A DNA stretch of 12,824 bases, taken from positions 1 to 12,824 of the forward strand of contig JBBHKE010000554.1 of assembly GCA_037447655.1 (NCBI GenBank). Direction: 5' to 3'. Positions 7,436 through 12,824 of this stretch are shown here, one piece after another (position 1 is the first letter of the stretch; each line of letters opens with the position of its first letter). The notes beneath the pieces were generated by a model, which was given only the letters and a program-made list of their open reading frames with translations, was not told where the DNA came from and searched no databases. The DNA comes from Zygnema cylindricum. Its lineage: Eukaryota; Streptophyta; Zygnematophyceae; Zygnematales; Zygnemataceae. The position numbers and the translations under genes were made by a program.

Positions 7436-8298
7436 TCAATCTGAATATCGTACAAGATATCCGAGACTTCTCTTTTCCCCCATTTTCCACAAAGATTTAT
7501 CATTATTTAAACTATAAACTTGACTTCCAAAGACTTTCAGGTGTGAGAAATATGGCTTCTTTCCATTCCACCTTTCATAAGGAGTTACATCTTTCACTAT
7601 TGATGTAAGAACTCTATTCTTGAGATAGTTTGCATGATTCAAGGCCTCGGCCCAAAATTGATATCCAGTTTTATTATCACTTAGCATGCACCTAGCACTG
7701 TCTCCTAGTGTCGTATTTAGTCTCTCAACTACTCCATTTTGTTGTGGACTATAAGGTACAAATAATTGGTGTTGGATACCTTCTTCTTTAAGGAACTTCT
7801 CAAACTTTTTTGAAGTATATTCCCCCCCATTATCAATCTTTATTCTCTTAATAGGTATCTTATTAGCTTTTCACTCCATGCTTTATCTTCTTTAAAATCT
7901 TAAAATGCTTCTAACTTAGTCCTTATGAAGTAAACTCGAGAATACCGAGCCCAATCATCCGTGATAGTTAGCATAAACCTTTTACCACCAGTAGATAGAA
8001 CTCTAGTTGGTCCTCAGACATTAGTGTGTACCAAATCTAACACCTTTTCCCCTTCAAAAGTGGTTGTTTTGGGAAATGGCAACCTATGTATTTTTCCATG
8101 TGCACATCCACTATAATCATCTATATCCATTTCACCCCTAAGCTTAATCCCTTCTACACTTCCTTTATAACTCATTTCCTATATCGTGTCTGCATGAATA
8201 TGCCCCAATCTCTTATGCTACAATGATACATCATTGACACATGTATACAAAACTCCTTGTTTGCCATTATTAAAAACAATGTGAAACATCCCTTGCTT
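7436..8298 (-). pseudogene. int: Integrase of element B, first catalytic Asp changed to Asn
   Basis: On the minus strand the HHCC finger is recognisable (His-Lys-Arg-Leu-Gly-His near 8210), preceded by a TAG where Trp belongs. The first Cys of Cys-Ser-Gly-Cys is Tyr. The first catalytic Asp is Asn (AAT at 8020-8022, His-Thr-Asn), followed by a TGA at 8014-8016. The second Asp (7832-7834, Asp-Asn-Gly-Gly-Glu-Tyr) and the Glu (7724-7726) are kept. Frameshifts lie near 7860-7900. The C-terminal frame 7687-7436 with Phe-Trp-Ala-Glu-Ala and Pro-Tyr-Glu-Arg-Trp is clean and matches A closely. Confidence 0.88.
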
Positions 8299-8625
8299 TC
8301 ACTTTTCATCTATGAAGAAAACCTCATCTTTGAAACTAACTGTCATAATTCCTTTGCTAGTATTAGTGTCAAAATCCTTGTCATCCAACACAGAAGTTGA
8401 TATCAGCTTTTTGCTCAACTTTGGGATATACAATATTTCCGACAAGGTTATAATTGATGCTTTCCCATAAACTAACACTGTGAGATCAACTGACCCAACT
8501 AGGCTAATTGTTTTTATCCTCCCATCCCCTAGCTCAATCTCAAGTGAAGGAATTTTCCTGAGTTTTGCAAACAACCTTTTATCTCCGCACAAGTGCATTG
8601 CAGCTCCGGAGTTGATGATCCATCC
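8299..8625 (-). pseudogene. Aspartic protease of element B, catalytic Asp changed to Asn
   Basis: This is the C-terminal part of an open frame 9042-8299 shared with the end of gag. The phrase Trp-Ile-Ile-Asn-Ser-Gly-Ala-Ala stands where Asp-Ser/Thr-Gly-Ala is required; the Asn codon is AAC at 8611-8613, a CpG-to-CpA type change. Downstream are Gly-Asp-Gly-Arg (near 8530), Ser-Val-Asp-Leu and Ile-Ser-Thr-Ser-Val-Leu, aligned with A. The frame is open, so this domain was silenced by substitution, not by a stop, at least locally. Confidence 0.85.
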
Positions 8626-8656
8626 TTCCTCCGGTTTCTCTGGGACTCCTCCAAAG

Positions 8657-8710
8657 GCACATCTCTGCTTTCTCGGAATCCCTGCACATCTCTGCTTTCT
8701 CGGAATCCCA
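8657..8710 (-). repeat. 27-bp in-frame tandem duplication in element B
   Basis: Units 8657-8683 and 8684-8710 differ at one base. On the minus strand they encode the nine residues Gly-Ile-Pro-Arg-Lys-Gln-Arg-Cys-Ala twice. Element A has this phrase once (near 1240-1265), so the doubling arose in B or its immediate lineage. Confidence 0.9.
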
Positions 8711-9240
8711 ACATGTTTTCCATCTGACTTCTCATTCAAAAGAAGTTCCCCCGACTCCACGTCGTCCTCGGATGACTCCTCATCCTCACTTTTATGAATC
8801 TGTGTGAGAAGAGCCTTTTTTTTATCCCTTTGGCTCACATTTCGTTGCCCATCCTTGATCTTTAAAGTTGCAAGCCGGTTGCAATCTGCCACGTAATGCC
8901 TCGGTTTCATGCAAAAATGACATACTCTTTTCAGAGGTCCCCTCCCTTTCCATTGGAACCCCCTCCCTCTCTTCTTTCCCACCAATTTTTTTTTAATTAT
9001 TTCCAGAGGGGTGATCACTACCCTTCCTCCAATCAGTTCCACCTACCAATGCTTGTACACTAAGACTATCTTTCGTTAGCTTCAAAGTGTTCTCTCTCAC
9101 CAAAATCATCCCTACTGTATTTTCCCATTTCCAAGTGGCATCTCCTGGATCTTGTAACCGATTGAGAATATTTTCATACTCCATGGGAAGCTTCATGATT
9201 AAATTATTAACTATTTTCTTTTCAGTTTGAGGACTACCTG

Positions 9241-9316
9241 CACTTGCTAATTCAGCAAACAACAGTGCCAAATCATTGCACTTGCTAATTCAGCAAACAA
9301 CAGTGCCAAATCATTG
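9241..9316 (-). repeat. Exact 38-bp tandem duplication in gag of element B
   Basis: Bases 9241-9278 and 9279-9316 are identical at all 38 positions. Since 38 is not a multiple of three, the duplication itself shifts the gag frame and explains the overlap of the two partial gag frames here. Confidence 0.95.
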
Positions 9317-9914
9317 CAGTACTCTTTCATACTTTCCCCTTTATACCGATATGCACTGTTTTTTTGATCGATCAGCTGCTGCTCTTGAATTGAGCCACTC
9401 TTGTACGTGATCTCCAAGGAACTCCAAATGTCAGCGGCAAATTCTACCTCAAGAAGTGGAAGAGCGATCGCCTTGTCCATACTCCGAAGAATGAGGTGCT
9501 TGGCCACCTCATTTTTGTACCTCCACAACTGAGGATCGTTTACCTCAGTTTTCATCTCCACAGAAGCTCCAGATGCTTCAGTTACCACTAAAGTCGCCTT
9601 TGCCAGCTCCTTTCCTTTATTAGCCTCCTCCAATCCTGAAGTTACCACTGGAGCCGCATTCGCCGACCCCTTTCCTTGAGTAGCCTCCTCCAATCCAAAA
9701 CTGGTTGTCTCCTCTTCCTCCTGTGCTGGATCCACTATTCTCACTGAGGATCGTGGTATTCTAGAGAACCAAGCTCCACCAAAACTTGGTGGCAGCCGAG
9801 GAGGACATGGAATATCCCGGACACTACACCCCAAAATTGTTTCTTAAAAATTGCCCCTACCATCATTGCTCTCAGTAAACATAGCCAGTTCCGTCAAACA
9901 TGGGTACCTTAGAG

Positions 9915-9929
9915 GGTTGGCCCATAACT
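9915..9929 (-). promoter_or_regulatory. Primer-binding site of element B (half initiator tRNA-Met type)
   Basis: On the minus strand AGTTATGGGCCAACC directly follows the LTR end (CA at 9931-9930). It matches the A site at 13 of 15 positions and so is a mutated version of the complement of the initiator tRNA-Met anticodon stem-loop. Confidence 0.72.
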
Positions 9930-10050
9930 TGAAACTTTGTGGACTCCATAGTCCTACAGAATTAGCAGCTCAAAGAAAGCCTCTAGGATAACCCTGACCC
10001 ACTGTAGTTCATCAAGGAATATCTTCCACCCAAACCAACCTCACCTTTGT

Positions 10051-10132
10051 GAGGACAAGACTCCCTTGAGTCAAACGCAAAAAGAATCTCTGAGGACAAG
10101 ACTCCCTTGTGTCGAACGCAAAAGGAATCTTT
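10051..10132 (-). repeat. 41-bp tandem duplication in U5 of the B LTR
   Basis: Units 10051-10091 and 10092-10132 start with gaggacaagactcccttg and are nearly identical. A has one copy of the corresponding stretch near 5434-5480. It lies in the transcribed leader between TATA box and gag. Confidence 0.88.
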
Positions 10133-10179
10133 GAGTTTTCTCCCTTGAGAAGTGAGTTATTGTTGTTGAAAGACAATAG

Positions 10180-10187
10180 ATATATAC
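10180..10187 (-). promoter_or_regulatory. TATA box of the B LTR
   Basis: A tatatat run lies about 250 bases before the LTR end. It aligns with TATA-like sequences at the same relative place in A and C once the 41-bp duplication is discounted. Confidence 0.5.
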
Positions 10188-10428
10188 TGACGGCCTCTGG
10201 GAGAGAGGACTTCAAAAACATCTTAAAAAGACTAAGTCTTAAGACTAACCTACTCACAGAGCCTATCTACTAAACCCCACCAATAGGAGGAATGTTAAAA
10301 GTATTGTATATAATATACTAGCCGCCACAGTATTTGTACGGCGGATGTACGACAACTGTACGACACCACCAAGGAGGTGGCACCGTTCATGTCCAATGCC
10401 ATGGTTTTGTCTCCTCCTTCTCCGACGT

Positions 10429-10449
10429 CCAATGAGATGTTGCCACGTG
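10429..10449 (-). promoter_or_regulatory. G-box/ABRE plus CCAAT module, B LTR
   Basis: On the minus strand CACGTGGC (10449-10442) is followed after eight bases by ATTGG (10433-10429). This is both a G-box (CACGTG) and an exact ABRE (YACGTGGC). Same order and spacing as in A and C. Confidence 0.55.
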
Positions 10450-10611
10450 TCATTATGTGGCTCCTTAGACGTAAGCCGCCAAAAGAATCATTCCGGTCTT
10501 TCGTCGCTCACGCGAGCTGTTCTATCAACTTCTTTTGGCGCCCGTCTGATTATGCGGCGCGCAAAATTTTTGCTTCATGTGCGCCATTTTGGTTTCATTC
10601 TGTTGGTTGGT

Positions 10612-11100
10612 ACTTCGATACATATCTATGAGTGCCACCCATAGATCAGATGCTCTCTCCACTTGCAAATGGGGTGATGCAAGTCCTTGAGTGAGATGGC
10701 GAAGAGTGAAGTGTTTTGCCGCCATGTTGTTATAGTCCTACGTATCAATATCATTTTCCTCGTTCCTTGGAACATGTGACATGAATGCCGAGCCGGTGGC
10801 TATAGGTGTTGTTATCGGTGTGATTGTCTTCTTTTCCTTCCCTTTGTCCATTACAATGCTTTCTCTATCCTAATTCTCCTCTGGTGGAGCTGGATCTACT
10901 TTTCTGATAAACCTGGTCCCTGCAAACCCTCGAGGAATGCCTAAGCTACATGGACGCCTCACTCGTCCACTCAGTATCCCCCAAAACCTTTTTTCGCACA
11001 GAACTCCTCTCATCATACTTTCCCAGTATATGAAGCATGTTCCGTTAAAGATGGGCACACTAGAGGGTGGGCCTATAACCTGCAACTCTGAGACCTCCAT
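10612..11100 (-). pseudogene. gag: gag N-terminal part of element C, two stops, cut by element B
   Basis: The start is the ATG at 11100-11098, inside the LTR (Met-Glu-Val-Ser-Glu-Leu-Gln-Val). The 163 codons stay in one frame down to 10612. TAG stops fall at 10872-10870, in an acidic stretch, and at 10740-10738, where A has Trp of Asp-Thr-Trp-Asp-Tyr. Typical copia gag features are Pro-Ile-Phe-Asn-Gly-Thr (about 11050) with Tyr-Trp-Glu-Ser-Met-Met, and the His-Leu-Thr-Gln-Gly-Leu phrase near 10690. This copy is the best guide to the intended N-terminus of the family. The capsid end, zinc knuckle and pol are missing here. Confidence 0.87.
11066..11080 (-). promoter_or_regulatory. Primer-binding site of element C (half initiator tRNA-Met type)
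   Basis: On the minus strand GGTTATAGGCCCACC directly follows the LTR end. It matches the complement of the initiator tRNA-Met anticodon stem-loop at 14 of 15 positions; the one change falls in the anticodon complement. Confidence 0.8.
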
Positions 11101-11113
11101 AGGTCCACAGAGT

Positions 11114-11179
11114 AGGCAGCTCACACGAAGCCTTTAGGCAGCTTACACGAAGCCTCTAGGCAGCTCACACGAAGCCTCT
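11114..11179 (-). repeat. Three 22-bp tandem repeats in U5 of the C LTR
   Basis: Units 11114-11135, 11136-11157 and 11158-11179 each begin aggcagc and contain cacacgaagcct, with one or two differences. A carries a single copy (near 5566-5583). The array lies just upstream of the gag start in the transcribed leader. Confidence 0.93.
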
Positions 11180-11348
11180 ATGATAGCCTTGCCCCTTCTC
11201 ACTTTGCACAACTCTGACCGCCACCCTAGCAGACAACTGACTGAACTGACTTCACTCCTGTAAAGGTAAGACTCCCTTGAGTCCGGCCCAAAAAGAATCA
11301 TGCAATTTGCTCCCCTGAGAAGTAAGTTTTGGATGGCCAAAAATGGCC

Positions 11349-11360
11349 TATAAATATAGA
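11349..11360 (-). promoter_or_regulatory. TATA box of the C LTR
   Basis: The minus strand reads tctatatttata about 270 bases before the LTR end. Subtracting the 44 extra bases of the 22-bp triplet gives about 230, the same distance as in A. Confidence 0.55.
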
Positions 11361-11593
11361 ATGCCCTTAGAGAGAGAGGCGGCTACCTCTAAAATTATCG
11401 AAGTCTAAAACGCCTCTCTAAACCCCATTCTACCGAAACATGACACCAACCACAAGACTGTGCAGTACAGAAAGTTAGTGGTGTCGGGTACTGGTGTCGG
11501 AGTGCTTACTGTACGGCCCTTGTACAGCATGGCCATAAAGGTGACGCCTGTCACATCCAGACTTGATACGATGCTTCTCGGAGATCCCGTAAA

Positions 11594-11614
11594 CCAATGA
11601 GATATTGCTACGTG
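11594..11614 (-). promoter_or_regulatory. ACGT plus CCAAT module, C LTR
   Basis: On the minus strand CACGTAGC (11614-11607) and, eight bases on, ATTGG (11598-11594). One base departs from the ABRE consensus kept in A and B. Confidence 0.45.
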
Positions 11615-12152
11615 TCATTTGGTGTGGCGGTGACCGAGAACCGCCAAAGCGACCATTCCGCAATGTCGGCTCGCACTATGGTCGTCCGATCCAAGTTGAC
11701 TATTAATACAAGTCGTCCAAATAAATGTTCATAACATTTGTTTCTTGCGGTACATAAAAGTACAACGGAATCTATGCTCTAAAAGTTCGTTCTGATAGTT
11801 AAATGGAATTCCCTATGTGTACATGATTAAATAGTTGTCGTACCCTATATATCTCTGCACAGTTCCTAGACTATAGGATAAAGCTAGCGGCTACCGGCTA
11901 CTCTGACGGACCGTAGGTACCAGGATCAAATCCTGGTTTCGACAGTCTTTTTGGTAAGGTCTAATCTTTGCCTACTCCCTGTCTCCTAAGGCAGCATAGG
12001 CAGCCATGGCTCTAACTCCCTGCAACAAGTGACTGCAACAAGTGTGCGGACTTGAGAGTGGAGTGAGAAGCAGGTTGTCTTTGCTGTTTTATTCTTTTTA
12101 GTTTTCCTATTCAGACCTAGAAAATACATAGCATAAACCTTTAATTTTTATA

Positions 12153-12824
12153 GCTATACCCCCCGCTCCTTTGGTCACAAAACTTAAGGGAAGGACACCA
12201 AGCTCTCCTGATTACGCACCTAAATCGACTGGTGTGGACAAGGATTGTTTAAGCAATTGGGGAAATGAGGAGAACTTTGCAGACTAGTAGGCGCGAATTT
12301 CGAGGACATTGGTCTGAGTGTGGAAATTAGGAAGATGATACAAAGGATTTAGGGGAATCTAGAGACTTTTGGGACATTGGGACTTTAGAAGATGATTCGA
12401 AGGATTTTAGGGATTTTGGGGAAGTCTTCAAGACACTAGGTGGGTTGCGGTGAGGACTGGACACAAGGAGGAAATAGGCCATTTCCCGCTGAGAATGAAA
12501 ACTTGGAAAGAAAACCAACACATGTTTTTCTGTAGAAAGAAGCACGAGACTAATGAGGTAGGAGGATCAACAATAAGAAACCCATGTCAACGCGGTGGCC
12601 TGGGTTTTCGACCATCAAGAGCAAGACGGTAGGAGGTTTGGTAAAAGGGCGGCACGAGAAGAACCACCACCAGTACGTTATTCTTTGAATTTGGGGGGAA
12701 CTTCATGAAGGATCAAGGAGTGACGGTAGCGGCAAATCTTCGAGCACCCAACATAGGCAACTTTGGGGGATCACGAGGTGGAGTACTAAGAAGGTAGTAA
12801 AAATGGACCTTGGGTGCAATGATA
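12153..12824. other. Flanking DNA beyond element C, no recognised gene
   Basis: This stretch lies outside the C LTR and is not homologous by eye to anything else in the window. It contains a short acidic open stretch on the plus strand around 12331-12450 made of a 57-base repeat. Other short open stretches lie between 12580 and 12797, one Gly/Asn/Arg-rich near the end. All are interrupted by stops and none matches a family I can name. It may be the remnant of an older repeat or of a gag-like region; that is a guess. No promoter, RNA gene or splice structure is evident. Confidence 0.4.
12331..12444 (+). repeat. Degenerate 57-bp tandem repeat, two copies
   Basis: GAAGATGAT followed by an AAGGATTT phrase occurs at 12331 and again at 12388, 57 bases apart. 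The period is 19 codons, and the plus-strand frame stays open across both units, with Glu-Asp-Asp-Thr/Ser-Lys-Asp at each start. A weaker gacattgg echo lies at 12304. Period divisible by three hints at former coding sequence but does not prove it. Confidence 0.55.

Larger units (their letters stand above)
8626..9949 (-). pseudogene. gag: gag of element B, broken by indels and a 38-bp tandem duplication
   Basis: The chosen start is the ATG at 9949-9947, inside the LTR as in A and C (Met-Glu-Ser-Thr, then Gln-Val-Met-Gly). The first frame stops near 9875, where Trp is expected. The capsid portion reads in frame 9834-9247, with a Leu-Arg-Ser-Met-Asp phrase near 9480 and the Asp-Gln-Lys motif near 9375. 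It then loses frame at the duplicated 38 bases (9241-9316). It continues as 9271-8993 (Met-Lys-Leu-Pro near 9190) and then, after another shift, 9042-8299. The CCHC zinc knuckle is intact at 8881-8922 with spacing C-x2-C-x4-H-x4-C. A basic Arg/Lys stretch precedes it. Confidence 0.87.
5618..10611 (-). mobile_element. Element B: degenerate Ty1/copia retrotransposon, 3' end missing at the A junction
   Basis: Read on the minus strand it runs 5' LTR (9930-10611), primer-binding site, gag, protease, integrase, linker, RT and RNase H, all homologous to A. It ends at 5618 in the middle of RNase H, exactly where the LTR of A ends. The other border, 10611, cuts element C inside gag. B is less decayed in RT than A, but it carries frame-breaking indels, several stops and lost catalytic residues in protease and integrase. 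The remaining RNase H and the 3' LTR are expected left of the window. Confidence 0.92.
9930..10611 (-). repeat. 5' LTR of element B, about 680 bp, U3 shorter than in A and C
   Basis: It aligns with the promoter-proximal and R/U5 parts of the A and C LTRs: the ACGT/CCAAT module, GTAC cluster, TATA box, then the shared Ser-like U5 phrase ending in the gag ATG. It lacks the first 400-450 bases present in A and C, including the tctaggtctgaa and catggctgcctatgctg stretches. Its outer edge is at 10611, next to gag of C. Either B belongs to a short-LTR subfamily that inserted cleanly, or its U3 was deleted. Confidence 0.8.
10612..12152 (-). mobile_element. Element C: 5' LTR and partial gag of a third Ty1/copia copy
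   Basis: On the minus strand a 1072-bp LTR (12152-11081) is followed by the primer-binding site and gag. Gag ends abruptly at 10612 after a Met-Tyr-Arg-Ser phrase; in A the same phrase continues with Gly-Thr-Ile. What follows is B LTR sequence. The remaining 3.5-4 kb of C should lie left of the window if B is a clean insertion. C's gag is in a single frame with only two stops, so the coding part seen is less decayed than in A or B. Confidence 0.9.
11081..12152 (-). repeat. 5' LTR of element C, 1072 bp
   Basis: It aligns along its whole length with the A 3' LTR. The start is set by matching the first bases of A (TGTAGAAGTTAATGG) to the minus-strand stretch tataaaaattaaagg, so TG has become TA. 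It ends ...TTGCA at 11081. Shared landmarks are tctaggtctgaa (near 12115), catggctgcctatgctg (near 12000), the ACGT/CCAAT module (11594-11614), GTAC cluster (11465-11525) and TATA box (11349-11360). A 13-bp doublet (12020-12045) and a 22-bp triplet (11114-11179) are private to this copy. Confidence 0.88.

Noticed and set aside
10525-10611. Apparent continuation of C gag past 10612 as a 66-codon frame.
   Set aside because: The last 28 codons are LTR sequence of B read by chance; A's gag diverges exactly at 10612.
10345-10644. Two overlapping plus-strand open frames of 84-99 codons.
   Set aside because: They lie over the U3 of B's LTR and the end of C's gag, antisense to both, and cross the junction between elements.
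11919-11939. A tRNA-like stretch resembling the T-arm of initiator tRNA-Met (18 of 21 bases).
   Set aside because: It has no acceptor stem, D-arm or anticodon arm around it, it lies in the C LTR, and the aligned A LTR (near 4765-4785) has a diverged version. It is LTR sequence with a chance palindrome.
12157-12172. A purine-rich run on the minus strand just outside the C LTR, like a polypurine tract, which would make this a 3' LTR.
   Set aside because: The LTR is followed on its other side by primer-binding site and gag, so it is a 5' LTR. The best alignment of the LTR start leaves several bases between the run and the LTR.
1-12824. A host gene, CRISPR array, bacterial operon or novel defence system.
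   Set aside because: All long open stretches belong to copia gag-pol or are antisense shadows. No spaced array, ribosome-binding-site-led gene order or other system is visible.

Overview
No host gene is recognisable in this window. About 95% of it is the wreckage of three related Ty1/copia LTR retrotransposons, called A, B and C here. The domain order (gag, CCHC zinc knuckle, aspartic protease, integrase, reverse transcriptase, RNase H) and the motif style are those of plant Pseudoviridae-type elements. LTRs of about 1.1 kb, nested insertion, and heavy stop-codon and frameshift decay point to a repeat-rich plant genome with slow removal of old elements. The species cannot be named from the sequence. 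A gymnosperm or a spore-bearing plant is possible but unproven.

Layout. Element A (+ strand, 1-5617) has the last 184 bases of its 5' LTR, an internal region (185-4512) and a complete 3' LTR (4513-5617). Element B (- strand, 10611 down to 5618) has a 5' LTR (9930-10611), then gag, protease, integrase, RT and the first part of RNase H. It stops flush against the end of A's 3' LTR, in the middle of the RNase H motif Asp-Asn-Gln-Ala-Ala. Element C (- strand, 12152 down to 10612) has a full 5' LTR (11081-12152) and about 490 bases of gag, cut where B begins. The simplest reading is a nest: A inserted in B, and B inserted in C. The missing halves of B and C should then lie to the left of the window. 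The last 670 bases (12153-12824) are older flanking DNA of unknown nature.

All three copies share two unusual features. First, directly after the LTR end each carries a primer-binding site complementary to the anticodon stem-loop of initiator tRNA-Met, not to its 3' end. The match is 15/15 in A, 14/15 in C and 13/15 in B. This is the half-tRNA priming mode known from Drosophila copia and yeast Ty5. Second, the apparent gag start codon lies inside the LTR, 20 bases before its end, so the primer-binding site is read as gag codons. The LTRs also share a conserved promoter layout: an ACGT-core/CCAAT module with fixed spacing, a cluster of GTAC palindromes and a TATA-like box.

Every reading frame is broken. 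A has several stops and frameshifts and a Tyr-Val-Tyr-Asp RT active site. B has lost the catalytic Asp of protease and the first catalytic Asp of integrase. C's gag is in one frame with two stops. No copy here can be autonomous. The two ends of A's LTR differ at 23 of 184 positions (counted by eye), so the insertion is old. Short tandem duplications of 13-41 bp recur in all three elements.
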